A stretch of DNA of 64,000 nt from Ziziphus jujuba (taxonomy: Eukaryota > Streptophyta > Magnoliopsida > Rosales > Rhamnaceae). Shown piece by piece: positions 1 through 12,713 of this stretch; position 1 is the stretch's first letter; each line of letters begins with the position of its first letter. The stretch covers positions 24,117,001 through 24,181,000 of the forward strand of contig NC_083389.1 in NCBI RefSeq assembly GCF_031755915.1. Direction: 5' to 3'. The notes below the pieces were generated by a model. That model saw only the letters and a list, made by a program, of their open reading frames with translations. It did not search any database and had not been told where the DNA came from. Both the position numbers and the translations under genes were made by a program.

Positions 1-1068
1 GTAACTCACGTTTGTTATGAAATATCTGTCCACTACAATGCTCTTGTAGCCTGTAAACTTTGATGAAAGTATGACCATAGAACAACTTCTATTGCTCAAT
101 GGAAAGTGGTTGGTGGTAGCACGATGAACCCTAACATCATAAACTCCTTCATTATTCAGTTCAGGATGCATATCATTATTATCATCTCGCAACTCATATT
201 CTGTAACATCCCACATCGGTTGGAGAGGGGCACGAATCGGTCTTTATAAGGCTGTGGACACCTCTCCCCTCAAGACTCGTTTTGACAAAACCTTGAGGTC
301 AGGGAGGAGAGAGGGAGTGAACCCTGGGCGAAAGAGAACAATATCTTGATGCGGGTGGATAGGGCCGTTACATGTTCAAATTCTACATAATTACGATCAA
401 CATCATCCAATTGCATACTAACATCATCTCCTTCTACATTGTAATTCTCATAATTATTAATATTATACAACTGCTTGTACTCCTCTTGGTTGGGAAACCA
501 TTCAACAGAGCTACCTCCAACATGTATTCATGGATGTTAAATGATGTCCAACACCACGGACATCAACTTGATCTCTAAACTAACTTTCATGAACTACAAT
601 GTCATGAAATGTAGCGTCAATAGATTCAAATTCGGAAACTTGTGGTAGACGAACACCAATTGGAGGACGAGCAAAATATAAATGATTACTCCCACTATCC
701 CAGGCAAAAGATGTTTCACGGACTTTTCTAGATACTTATTCAACTTTGGAAATTATCTCAACATACAATGGAGGTCACATTATCGTTATTCCTCCATTCC
801 TCACTTCTTGAAGAAAGCATTTCACATCCCTATCATCACGTATTTCTATAGGATCCAATGTTTCTACACATCGTCCGTATGCTTTAGCAAAAATTCATTT
901 CGATCTATCTCAATAAAATTGACATCTCATCCTCTAATTAAGATTTTGTGCATCTTTTGCCAACAGAAACCATTCTAGTTTTACCATTTTGATACTCCCA
1001 AAGACCACATCATCTCTCACCAATGTTCCATCGTATAAAAACGTAATTACAATATCCTCATCTTCCAT
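1..1068 (-). pseudogene. Degenerate Mutator-like (MULE) transposase N-terminal fragment
   Basis: Read on the minus strand from an ATG at 1068, the frame begins MEDEDIVITFLYDG, then breaks, and resumes with pieces such as YGRCVETLDPIEIRDDRDVK and a CFLQEV stretch. This looks like the N-terminal region that plant MuDR-type proteins carry before the SWIM and transposase domains. Further downstream (low coordinates) an acidic, Asp/Asn-rich spacer is followed by a degraded piece near 1-60 that recalls the start of the MuDR domain (VVDRYF). Several stops and frameshifts interrupt it, and a 171-bp TRIM LTR at 202-372 splits the spacer. The fragment runs off the left edge of the window, so the catalytic DDE region is not visible. 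It could instead be a domesticated FAR1/MUG relative, but the broken frames argue for a dead element. Confidence 0.5.
202..372 (+). mobile_element. Solo LTR of a TRIM element
   Basis: The block begins TGTAACATCCCACATCGG and ends CCGTTACA, giving the TGTAACA/TGTTACA-type inverted ends of an LTR. It closely matches the second LTR of the TRIM array at 25,819-25,998, where the same block is followed by an initiator-Met primer site. Here no primer site follows and the MULE spacer continues on both sides, so it is a solo LTR. A clean 5-bp target duplication is not visible. Terminal-repeat retrotransposons in miniature with this LTR start are common in dicot genomes (family knowledge). Confidence 0.75.
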
Positions 1069-2455
1069 TTCACTATAAAATTAAATGAATTGTGTTAAAC
1101 TAAATTAATAAATTTATAAAAATATGAATAATACTAAGCAAACATATTAATAGTTTAAAAAAAATGTGATTCTGCTTTCTTTTTCCGCCAAATCTTAACA
1201 TTTTCCTACATTTAGTTAGTGGAAAAGAGTTGTAAAGTAGCAAAAACTGGCAAACTAATAGAAAATCATGGAACTATATCTTTTTCACCCATTTTCCTAT
1301 GGTTTTACTGGTTTGGTGAATTTGCAAATCTACAAAAATTTTTCCAATTTTTCACACCATATGTAAGATAAGTACTTTCAAATTTAAATATAATAGTTCA
1401 TAAACTAATTTATTATATACCCATATAAAAAAAAATCCTTAATATAAATTCATTTAACATAAATTGGAGCTTCAAGAGAAAGAAAAAAGAGCAAATTCCT
1501 TACCTGAGTTTAGCTCCAAAAGTGAGAAAATACAAAATAACAGAGTAAGAAAGTAGAAAGTAAGAGAAAAAAACTTTATGAAAAAGATGAAGATAAGAAC
1601 TGAAATATATGAGAAAGGGGGAAAAAATGGAATAGGAAAGAATATTTGTTGCTTTTCAATTTTAGTCGAGGCATTTTTATCCATAGATAGCTAATTTTTT
1701 ATTTTTACAAAAAAAAAAATTGTTATTTTTCAATTGTTGCTTTGTAGAGTGATCATTTTTCGAAAAAACCAAAATTATAAAACATATAACATAGAAGGGG
1801 AAAAAACATATTCAGTACCAAACGTTTAATTTCTGCTCCAAAACTAAATATCCCAGGCTGACATAAAATATTTTACTTCATTGATTAAAAATCAACCAAA
1901 GAAATACGGAAGAAACAAGAATTAATCTATCCTACAGAAGAGCGCTGTCCACTATTTCCAGCTATCTTCTCGATAGTTCTCCTTTTCTATACCCACGACC
2001 GGGAAGCCCCGGTCTCTTCCTTAAACAATTTACCCCAGTTACACAGCAAAACCGAAAAACTCCATCTTCCAACAACAGGCAGTTAGAGAGTCAAACATGG
2101 AAGCACTCGAAATCTGGGACCCCCATTGCAAATAATCCTAACAAGTAATGCTAACAATAATTAATATTACGATTTTAATTAGTTGATGGGTTCCATCCCA
2201 CCAACACTTTGGTGCAGACAACAAACCAAACTCTCTCTCTCTCTCTCACTATTTTTTTTGTTTTTTTCCCTTTTCATTTTTCCTTTTACTTGAAGGGACA
2301 ACTAACTCCTGAAACAAATACTTTACCTGTAACAAACAACTCCGATCGCAAAATCCCCATGTTTCTATGAGTTTGGCTGTATCTATCATATATGGGCACC
2401 TTGCTCCTCTTTTTATTTATTTATTTATTTTCAAAACCTTGTCAACAAGCATTCA
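1069..2455. other. AT-rich intergenic DNA upstream of IRX9
   Basis: No coding frame of substance is seen. The stretch holds poly-A/T runs and, near 1,990-2,100, a slightly more GC-rich patch without recognisable content. The last few hundred bases are the likely IRX9 promoter. Confidence 0.6.
2231..2248. repeat. (CT)9 microsatellite in the IRX9 upstream region
   Basis: An uninterrupted CT run lies about 320 bp before the IRX9 start codon. CT/GA tracts near plant transcription starts are common; no specific role can be assigned. Confidence 0.9.
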
Positions 2456-2463
2456 AATATATA
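2456..2463 (+). promoter_or_regulatory. Candidate TATA box of IRX9
   Basis: An ATATATAG motif lies about 100 bp upstream of the IRX9 ATG, which would give a 5' leader of roughly 70-80 nt. In such AT-rich DNA similar motifs occur by chance, so position is the main support. Confidence 0.3.
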
Positions 2464-2565
2464 GTTGTCACTTTATAGTGTTCTACGTCTCCTTACTCTG
2501 TTTCTTTTTTTCTTTTTTTTTGTTTCTTTCCACCCAGATTACTCATCTTCGCTCTTGACCGAGGT

Positions 2566-5293
2566 ATGGGATCCACGGAAAGGACAAAAAAGAGAGTCCA
2601 GTTATGGAAGAAAGCCATTGTCCATTTCTCTTTGTGTTTTGTGATGGGGTTCTTCACAGGCTTCGCTCCAACCGGTAAAGATTCGATTTTCTCATCTAAT
2701 ATTCATGTTACTAATTCTTCCAAAAACTCAGACTACCGCTTTTCGCCGCAACCTGTCGAAATGGTGCAGCAAAAGACAAGCGTTGTTAATAGAAGTTTGA
2801 TAGCCGATGCTCCACTACTGGCAGAGGAAAAAGAAGAGGATCACTCTCAAAGACAACGTAACGAAGAAGGAAAACAACGACAACCCAAGCTGAAGCAAAG
2901 GAAGCTGATAATCATAGTTACTCCGACAAGTACAAAGGACAAGTTTGAAGGTGTGCTTTTGAGGAGATTAGCTAACACTATAAGGTTGGTTCCTCCACCA
3001 TTGTTATGGATTGTGGTGGAAGGGCAAAGTGACTCGAACCAAGTTTCGGAAGTACTTAGGAAAACGGGAATCATGTATAGGCATTTGGTTTTCAAAGAGA
3101 ATTTCACAGATTCTGCAGCTGAAATGGATCATCAAAGGAATGTTGCACTCAAGCATATTGAGCATCACAAGCTTAGTGGGATTGTTCACTTTGCTGGCCT
3201 TTCTAATATTTATGATCTTGGATTCTTTGACGAGCTCAGACAAATCGAGTATGAAATCCACTTTATTTTCCTCCTTATGATCAGCGTATTGATTTTTCAG
3301 CTATATGAAATAATTAACTTCTCAATAAAAACTTCTTCACCCAAAAAAAAATATATATATATATATATATATCTAGTAACTTTTAGAGTCTGTTAGGAAA
3401 TTCTGATACGAAAACATTTCTTTGACGTAAGAACGAAAATTGTTGTATATAGCTGTTATTAGGTTGGCAGTCTCAAAAGTTTCTGTATTTCTTAGACAAG
3501 TTGCAAAGAATAAAATAATAAAGGTAAAAATATGTATAGTTTGCTAGTAGTCTTTAATTAAGGCCTGCCGGAGATGAGCTATGAGGTTTGGAATTGTCAA
3601 AATCTATTTGTTTTTGGCTACTTTCTCTTAATCCCTATTATGATCAATGGCAGATCTATAATTGACAAGTAGAAGAAGAAAGAAATGAATAAAAAAATAA
3701 AATAAAATCGGATGGTTAGAATTTTTTTGGATCTGAAAATAATTGGTCAAAAAGAACCATAGTACGTTAATCCATCTGCATCATTGATCGATCTTCACAT
3801 GGACTTTAATTAGCCAGCTTGATTTGATTAATGTGTGTGGTTCAAGAGTCTGCTGTGTGTATATATATATATATATAACCATAATCCATATCATAGAAAG
3901 ATTTCTATGATTAATTATAAGAGAATCTTTATGACAAATTCACAATTGTTAAAGACTTTAAAGGGAAGAATAAATCATTTTTCTTTTCATGGACGTGACA
4001 AATAATTCGTTTCGTCTCTATATTATTTTTGAATTAATTACTATACAGTAAATTATATTTTATTAATTTGAATAATATTTGCAGGGTATTTGGGACATGG
4101 CCTATGGCTCTACTTGCAGCAAACAAGAAAAAGGTGATAATTGAAGGACCGGTATGTGATTCTTCGCAGGTTATAGGATGGCATCTGAGGAAAATGAACA
4201 ATAACGAAACAGATTCTAAACCTCCAATTGACATCTCCAGTTTTGGATTCAATAGCTCAATCCTTTGGGACCCCGAGAGATGGGGTCGCACTTCATCTGT
4301 TCAAAGTACCTCACAGGTATTATTCTACTATCTAATATTTATTAATTAATTTTTGTTCGGTACCCATTAAATTTTTTTTTATTTTTTTTATTTTTTTATT
4401 TTTATTTTTTTGGCCGAAAAGGTACCCATTAAATTGATCATGGAAAACTAACCGGACAAATAATTTTATCTTCAGCAGCTTATTGATAAAGTTGCCTCGA
4501 AAGCATTTCATTGTACATATACCATATCACTGCTAAATAAGTACAAATTTTGAGATTTTCTTACCCTTATAATATTATTCGTTTTATTTAATAAAGGAGG
4601 AATTCAAACTCATATTATTTCTAAATTCTAATCCTAATTTAATATAATACGTATGTATACGTTATCTAGTAAACTTTATCAACCAAATTTATGATGCGCA
4701 CTTTATTATCCTTGGTGATGGAGATAATTTCTCTATAAAATTAAAATAAAAAGGCACTGGGCAACGCCTAGATGAAGCCATTTACAATGCTTAAATTTCA
4801 CTTCTGCAACTGACATCATCTGACTTCCCTGTTATACCAAACTGCTAGAATATGTGTACAACATATTATTAAGAAAGGATTGTTAGTGGAAGTTTGGCGA
4901 ACCTCCAACAACTATAAAATCTTATTGGCTGACCCGCAAATGATATAGACGTTAGGTAAGAGTCTGATGTGACAGCATTAAGTCTTTTTAAATTGATTAG
5001 TTAAAGACCAATTTGTTTATAAAAGTTAAATTTAGTGGTATATGTTATTATCATATTGCGCATGCGTCTTATATATATATATATATATATATATATCTAT
5101 ATGAATTAATGTTACGTTCGATTGACGAAAAAAGAAATGTTACCAAGGAATATGACTAATTTTTACTCTCCAACAGAATTCAATCAAATTTGTGAAACAA
5201 GTTGTGTTTGAAGATGAGACTGAAATAAAGGGAATCCCACCAGAAGACTGTTCAAAGATCATGCTCTGGCGTCTTCATACCAAGGATTTGTAA
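2566..5293 (+). CDS. IRX9: Probable beta-1,4-xylosyltransferase IRX9 (GT43), three exons
   Basis: Exons are 2,566-3,248, 4,085-4,316 and 5,177-5,293; the introns are GT-AG and the join at residue 228 (GA|G, Glu) restores the family sequence RQIEVFGTWPMA. The product is 343 aa; Arabidopsis IRX9 is about 350. It is a type II Golgi protein: short basic N-terminus, one membrane anchor at residues 17-34, a variable stem rich in Gln/Lys/Glu to about 110, then the GT43 domain to the end, which finishes KIMLWRLHTKDL. IRX9 acts with IRX14 and IRX10 in extending the xylan backbone in secondary walls (family knowledge). The place where active GT43 enzymes carry the metal-binding acidic motif reads FAGLSN here (residues 209-214), without the acidic residues, as in other IRX9 proteins. 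That fits a structural role in the complex. The start is the first in-frame ATG giving a standard anchor. Nothing looks broken. Confidence 0.93.
3249..4084 (+). other. IRX9 intron 1
   Basis: GT-AG intron of 836 bp, phase 2. It carries (AT)n runs near 3,350-3,372 and 3,858-3,877 and is otherwise AT-rich. No insertion is recognised. Confidence 0.88.
4317..5176 (+). other. IRX9 intron 2
   Basis: GT-AG intron of 860 bp, phase 0, with poly-T runs near 4,375-4,410 and a (TA)n tract near 5,065-5,095. No coding content is seen. Confidence 0.88.
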
Positions 5294-7870
5294 AAGTAGA
5301 GCATCAAAATATATATACTTGGCAGCTTGAAAATTTAAATGCTGCTACTAAAATTGAAGGCAAAATAAGTGAAAACACCATCATTTGTTGTGTGGGTTCT
5401 GTTTCGGTGGCTGCTTTTGATTTACATAGAGGAGGATGAGGGTGGAAGTAGAAGAAGAAAGAAAAGAAAGAGTCTAAAAGGCATGCAATTGCAAAGAAGA
5501 AAAATTTATAAAATAAAAAAAAAATTTGTTGGATCTTATATTTAGACGAAGTTTTTTTTTTTTTTTTTTTTTACATGTGTCAATTTTTTACTGGTGGTCG
5601 CACCAGCTAGCTTATACAACCATCCCAGGGAAGGATTTCTCCCAGAATCCTACAGCTTACTGGAATCGTTGTTTCTTCCTTTCCTTTTATGTAAATGTGA
5701 TATAATTTTTTATTTTTAATATGCGTGCTCCATTTTCTTTTAAGTTTAAAACTTATAGTTTGGGTTTAATTTGGCATAACATTGATAATAATGCTAGAAG
5801 TTCTTTACCAAATTTATTTACTAAATTATTTGATAAACAGTATTGATCGATCATATTTAAATTAATTTTGAAATTTACTATTTTTTTTGCAACTTTAATT
5901 CATATGATAATTCTAATTGAAATCGATGAAATTATAAAAGTATGGACAGATGAATTTTCTAACTACTAACTTGATATGGTTGGTAAGGTACTGATTTTTT
6001 TTCATTTTTTCTCTTTTTTATCTAAGTTTATATTTTACTTATCTCAAATGTTATCAAATAATTATAGATTTTTTATTTTTAAAAAATAAATTATAGTTAT
6101 TTTATATCTATTAATAATTTTTTTTTTTTGGTATAATTGTAACTTCTTCTTTTTATTTTTTTGGGCCTAATTTTGATATATACTTTAGTTATTTCTTAAT
6201 TTAATTTCAAAATTTATTTAGCAGATATTTGTTGAAAATGTGGTAATCTTACCACTTTGTGCAAACCAAAATCTACCAAGGTTTACATCTTTTTTTTTTT
6301 TAAAAAAGAAATATTTTGTTGAATGATCTAATGCAATTTTTATGTCTATGTTTTTTATTCCTTTTAATATCTTTTTTAATATCTAAGTTTTATTGTATTT
6401 AGCTTATGAATTGTCTCTTTGTTGGATATTGATTTTATTTTGTAAAATGGCTATGTGCTGGAAACAGTATTTCCAACAACATAGGTCCATTGTTGGGGTT
6501 GGCGTTCTCAGAGCTTTTAGAATGTGGTTATGATTTTTGGATATGTTGTAATAGACACGTAAAAGAACATATAGAAAAGATAATAACTCAAAAAGGCCTT
6601 AGGAAGCCCAAGATATGCAGGTTATAAATTGGCATAACTGCTGAGATTTCCAGCAGTTATGGTCCACTGGTTTGAAATGAATTGGAGGTCCTACCCAATT
6701 CTTTTGAACTTGGTCTTCTCCAGATTTCATTCTTCATATTTCAACATGCCACATGCCAAAATTCAAGCAATTTGGATGAAGATATCCCAGCCTTCTATCT
6801 GGTCAAAATAATAGTACAGGATTAGATGGAGATAGTTTTTTGAAATTCAAAATCTCACCAACTCTTGTCATAATTATGCACTCACATATGAGCTGGTTGT
6901 TAAACGATTGTGTATCATAATTTTGAGTGGGAAATGTGTAAATTTTGAATTTTAAAAATTTCTATTTGGTCCCACACATATCTCACATATATGAGACAAG
7001 TTTGTATCTATATATGCAACAAATGAATGAAAAGCAAAATGAATTAGTGTACTGTCTAGTTTTGTGTGGGCTACTCTAACATCTTCTCTTCATCTTCTTC
7101 TTCTTCATTCAAAACAAAAATCCTAATAATCCTAAATATCATTAAACCAAAACAAACACAAAAATCACCTAAACATCAAACCAAAAATCGGATTAAAGAT
7201 TGTGCACAAGACTAACACCTTGTGTACAATACTCTTGGCCAAGTGAACCCAAAACCATACCAAACTCCAACAATATTTAGCAGATATATGTTGCCTAATG
7301 TGTGTCGTGGACCAAAATTCTCTAAGATTCTCCGCATAAAAGCCTTATAAATGTAGATTATATATTTTTTCAATTTCCATTACCTTTAATATGTTAGTAA
7401 ACAATTCATATTATAAGCCTAAAAACGGTTTTTAAATAATGCAATTTATATTAAAGATTTACAAAAACAAAAATCTCACAAATGTCAAAAATGCATTTTC
7501 AATTTGTCGCAAAAAATCAGTCAAAAAAAAAATATTGTTGTCAAAACAATAAAGAAAATACAAAACAAATTATCTTTCTAGTTAGAGGAACAGCTCACTC
7601 CTCCGAATTTGGCTTTCAAAGTGCATTATAATCTTACTATTCTTATTTTTAAAACAATTTCGTTACCCATATTTTATTTGAAAAAAATTTAACATGAAGT
7701 TACCTATAACATATGGTCCAACGACATACACTAAATTTAAAGACTGAACCAAAGCACTTGGGATTTGGGAGTAAAAATCCTTATACCTGTACCACAATCT
7801 TAGCTAAACCCATCAGCTCCATGTGTATTGAAAGATACCAAGTTTTATAAGCCTTTAAAAAGTGTCGCGT
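5294..7870. other. IRX9 3' region and AT-rich intergenic DNA
   Basis: The first few hundred bases should hold the IRX9 3' UTR; poly-T at about 5,552-5,573. The rest is AT-rich, without a frame above background or a recognisable repeat boundary. Confidence 0.55.
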
Positions 7871-7879
7871 TTGCCTCTT

Positions 7880-8615
7880 TCAAGGACATTTATTCATTAG
7901 TGGTGCCTATGTTTGAGGTTTTTGATGTGTAAAGTTTTATGCTGGTGGTGTGGGCTATTTGGTTGCAAAGAAATGAGATTACGCATGGTCAGTTTGGGAA
8001 AACACCAAAATAAATTCAGGACATTGTGCTCAACTTCATGTGGACTTTCATGCATCTTCACAGATGCCTCAAAAGTGAGTCGAATCCACGGCCATTTATG
8101 TTGTGAAAACTGCCTACTTCGGGTTCTGTTAAGATTAAGGCCGATGGTTCTTACATGGATAAAGCAACACTGTCGGGTGCGGGCATGGTGATAAGAAATC
8201 ATCTTGGCCAGATGTTGGGTGCTCTGTGAAAACCGGTTCCTATGCAGTATTCACCTTGGGCTTGTGAATTATTGGCTTTTGCTGAGGCAATTGATTATGC
8301 AATGGAGTGTGGTTTTTGTGCGGGTCACATTGAATCGGATTCATTACAGATGATCACTTTGCTCCAGGCTTCTCATCAAACTTTGGTGCAAGAGTGTTTC
8401 CTTATTGAATCTGTTCTTTCTCGTTTAAGAGATACTCATCTTTCACTTTTGGGTCTCTCCGAGAAATACCACAGATGTTGCAAATGATCATTTTTGTGTT
8501 TGGCTTGAGGAAGGTCCAGATTGGCTGGACTTTTCTCCTACAAAATTATGTATCTTCTGTTTCTTTGGATTAATAGAATACATTTATCTTCAAAATAAAT
8601 AAATAAATAAATAAG
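7880..8615 (+). pseudogene. 5'-truncated LINE (L1-type) 3' end with RNase H domain
   Basis: Translating across stops gives the pieces LWAIWLQRNEITHG, then VKIKADGSYMD, GAGMVIRNHLGQ, ACELLAFAEAIDYAMECGF and HIESDSLQMI. These are the linker and the RVT_3-type RNase H domain (catalytic Asp, Glu, Asp in order) found at the C-terminus of plant L1-like reverse transcriptases. Stops interrupt the frame near 8,019, 8,107 and 8,227. The segment ends in an AAATA-type repeat tail at about 8,590-8,613, as expected for LINE 3' ends made by target-primed reverse transcription. The endonuclease and reverse transcriptase parts are absent, consistent with 5' truncation. Confidence 0.75.
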
Positions 8616-10260
8616 TGTGTTTAGCAATTGATTTAAAAAAAAAAAAAAAAAAAAAAACAAGGTGCTAAGCAACTATCAAATATTCATTTAAGAAAATAAA
8701 TCAGCCAGGAATAGAGAATCACAAAATTAGGATATTTAGAAAGTGGCAAAGTTGTATTAAAGTAGCTAAATACTTGTGTAAAATCACCTTGATGTGTGTA
8801 TAACCGTAAAAAATAGCAGAATCGGCACACTGGTTAAGACATTAAAGTTTCTACATAAAGTATTAAAGGATCTATATCTCCTTTTCAACATTGTAGAACT
8901 TCTATTATCACTCTGTGTGCCATCATAAAACTGGATTTATAAGGTGGCTTTCCACACTGAGTTTTCATCTGAAGTGACCGGGCAAAACTAGAATCAATAT
9001 AATTTTTTTGTGCAATTTTGCCTGCAAATTGAAAAGCAAGAGCATTTAAAATGGGGAGTTACAAAGACCTTGCACAAACATGCATATGCACAAAAAGGAA
9101 AGAGGGGGCTGAGAGAGCTATTTAAGATTTGCAATAGCAATTAAGCCTTTCAATTCATAGAAACTTCGAATAATTGCGACTTGATAATTACATGAACCTA
9201 TTTCTCAACCACCTATCGATTTCCAACATTAGCAAGTTTGGCCAATTTATCCATCTTGGAGAGTCTATTGTTTAATCCCTTTGACAATACATGCATTTTT
9301 AATCTACTAGAGACGATCAATTGGCCAATTTATCCATCTTGGAGAGTCTATTATTTTTTACTTTATTTTTTCTAGCTATAGCACATATTTCCTTCGTGTT
9401 TTTAAATCTTTTGCAAAAAGTACCCTTCCATCTGTAAAACAGTGTAATGTCATGGTCAACATAGGTGAATATTTTTTAATAACAAAAACACCAATGTCTA
9501 AAATATTTTTTTTGGGGGCATACTTTATGAACTTATTAAACAGACACAATAAAAGAAAGTAAACAACATTCCAGAACTCAAGGAAAAAGAAAAGATACAG
9601 TTTCAGCAGATCTGGTTCTGAAAATTTCACAGCTCCAGATCTTGGTCTTTTCACATTAAAGGTTTTAGTGTGTTAACATTATTTCTTCACTAAATTTTGA
9701 GTCATATCTCTTTAGTGCAAAAGGCACATTTTATAAAAACCTCTAAAACACAAGGTACATAGAGAAATAATAAAAGGTACATGTGAAACAATTTTAATCT
9801 AGACAATATCTTTGTGATACTTACCCAAAAAACTTATCCTACAAACGTCTTGAAATGACTTGCTTTCCATAAAATAAAAACAGGTTGATATGCCATCTAA
9901 ATATACTCTCATCTTGTCCATTGATAAAAACCAAAAAGCATCAACATCAAATTACTCTATTGACATTAAAACTTCCCATATTTCAGCTATAGAATTGAAA
10001 AAAAACAAACCACCAAGAACTAAAACAAAAGATTTGAAAAGAGGGCATAATAAAGGAAAATGATCACTTTCAAATAGAGACTACATCTGGGATGATTAGC
10101 AATTTGTCTCTCTAAACTAAGGTTATGTCTTAATAACCTTTGAAATGCAATCCAAATTTCATAAGCTATGCAATTATCGTGAGAAAAAAAGAGAAGGAGA
10201 TAGAATTTGATAAAAGGAGAAAACAATAGAGGGGGCAGAAAATAGACTGCGGGATACATC

Positions 10261-10338
10261 TAACATTTTCATTGTTGGCAGATATATCTAACATTTGCAT
10301 TGTTGGCAGATATATCTAACATTTGCATTGTTGGCAGA
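10261..10338. repeat. 28-bp tandem repeat, about 2.8 copies
   Basis: The unit TAACATTTGCATTGTTGGCA plus GATATATC is repeated at 10,261, 10,289 and (partial) 10,317, with one T/G difference in the first copy. No coding or structural context is recognised. Confidence 0.9.
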
Positions 10339-10994
10339 AGCATAGCCATAAACATTTCATGATGAAGCAAATCATCCTAATCAAACAACTTATAAGCACT
10401 GCAACTAGAAGGAAATGGTGGGACGGGGGGGGGAAGAAATTGTAGAGAGTGTTACTAACTAATCATAAAGCGAAATCCACGTAAAGAAACTGTTATATTC
10501 TGGTTGACTTGAACTACTTTCATAAAGATTTAAACAATAAAACCAAATCAACCAACATATTTAGCTCTCCTTTGGCAGATGGAAAACATGCTAATGGCGT
10601 GGATAAAAACTATTAACTTTGATTGCTAAACAAAATCAAATTTCAAAAACACACAAACAATGACGACTATTGGCTAATTACATAAAACTAGCCATTTTTG
10701 CCATCACTATGTCTACTTATACCCACACCAAGAAACCCCGAATATATATGGCTAGAACAGTATAAGCTTAAGTGAACCATCAAATATCGGTTAAATTTTG
10801 AGGAAAATTATAGATACTGACCAATATTTTACCAGATTTGCATAAATACATTTGCATTTTCAGATATTATAGAAACCCTCCCTCAATATTTCTGTTAATT
10901 GTTGTACAAAACTTTTTGAACTTGTCAAATGTAAATGGAGTCTATGAAATGTGAAAAAATGTCAATAACAACCTAATTGATTGTATTTACATGA

Positions 10995-11070
10995 AAATGT
11001 GATCATTTTCAGTCGAACAGTAAAACCACAAAAAAATGTGATAATTTTCAGTCGAACAGTAAAACCACCA
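10995..11070. repeat. 39-bp direct duplication followed by poly-A
   Basis: A block containing TTTTCAGTCGAACAGTAAAA occurs twice with a 39-bp period and one C/A difference, then runs into a poly-A tract. It looks like local slippage. Confidence 0.85.
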
Positions 11071-12713
11071 AAAAAAAAAAAAAAAAAAAAAAGCCAACTA
11101 AAGGGGTGACAGTGCAACAAAAATGAAATATGAGCAGGGTAGTGATTCTATAATTTTGAAAATATAAAAGTTCTATAATTTTGAAATTATAAAAAGTAAA
11201 AGTTTACCATTTGCTCCCTATGCATGATTTGGTGGGTGAGGGCAGGGAAAGCAGAGATGGGGAGTTGCTAATATTGCCCAAGTATACATTCTAATACCAG
11301 CTATGAATCTTCACAGCAGGCCATGTATTGGAATATATGAGAGCAAGTTCAAATGTGATAAAGGTATTTCAGTTCAGCTAAGGTCCAAAGCATCAACCTA
11401 CATACTACATGAGAAGAAATGTTTAGGATGCTCTAAAGAGGGTAGTGAGGCAAAAGAAAAGGCAAAGCGAGTTCACTTGGGCCAAATGGTTTTGTAACAA
11501 TGGCGACTAAGATGGATCTTGGGATTTCATTCTGCCTCATACAGAAAATACAATGCTGAAGTTGTTCCAAATGGCATTTTTACCGCACAAAGACAAATCA
11601 TGAAACCACTCACAGCTTCAGTATGAAAAGATAAAAAAAAAAAAAAAATAACAGCATAATAGTTTTATATAATTAGGAGGGAAATAGAATCTAAAAGGTA
11701 CCACCACTAAGACTTATGGCTCAGTCTTTTTACGTAACCTACTGACCTTGTTACCACCTCCAAGAGTTATAGCTCCACCCTTTTTTTTTTTCTTTTTTCT
11801 TTTTTTTTTTTCTTTTTTTCTTAACCATCATCTATCTAACTTTTCCTCTTGAAGCATTCCAGTCAACTGAGTAGTTTTTAACATTTGAACAGCTACTACT
11901 TACATCATTACTTTTCTTGTTTTAAAATGCAACAAAATCAGTAACTTGGGATCTGTTTCCTTCACCAAGAATTGAATTATAAAGGGAGGACAGGGCAAAG
12001 GATTTTGTAGAATAATAGTCATGAGAAATTTACAAGCAAAGATGCCCACACCAACAAGAAAGAGACCAATTCAATCACAGAGAGACTATATATATATCTA
12101 TATATATATATATATATATTTTTTTTTTTTTTGAAAACTAGACAAAAATTGATCTTGTATGGATGGTATTTCACGTTTGTGGTTATAATGTCCCTATATA
12201 GGATTTCCAAAAACAACTACATAGGGCTAGCATATTATATTGTAAAGTCATCCATAATTTGTTCCATTTCCGAACTTCAACAAGGAAATAAAGTTTCAAA
12301 ACATTTTTCAAGCCGAAAATACAAGTATAAAGTAAGATGCAGTGAAAACATTCAAAATCTTAAGAAACCTTTCACGCCACAAACAGAAACAAGCCAAGTC
12401 CAATCTGGAATGAAAGAACACTCTAATCCGTTTCCTCTTCTTTCTAAAAATTCATTATATTTCCTCGCCTAGTGAAATATCTTTCCCTATCCACTTTACG
12501 AATCAAGGATAAATTAGACAAGAGGATACTTATGGGAAATCATACAGAGATAAGCTAAAGAAAAGAAATCAACAAAATCTACTTAATAAAAAACCAATGC
12601 CCAGATTAAAACTTAACATCTAACTAGGTTCTTTCATGATTTGAACTTCAAATAGGTAATTTCAGAAATATTAATTAAAGAAATTTAGAATTACTCACAT
12701 GAGTTTTCTTCAA

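Larger units (their letters stand above)
8616..12713. other. AT-rich intergenic DNA with simple repeats
   Basis: Long homopolymers are seen (poly-A at 8,634-8,656 and 11,071-11,092, T-rich at about 11,780-11,820, (TA)n near 12,089-12,118), plus the two short tandem repeats listed separately. Frames near 11,303-11,497 and 12,131-12,472 look like chance. The LPPgamma 3' UTR must lie just below 12,714. Confidence 0.5.

Noticed and set aside
11303..11497. 64-codon frame beginning MNLHSRPCIGIYESK
   Set aside because: No similarity recognised and no splice or promoter context. Possibly a non-coding transcript, but unsupported.
12131..12472. 113-codon plus-strand frame near the (TA)n tract
   Set aside because: No ATG at its start, low-complexity composition, no domain. 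A chance frame.
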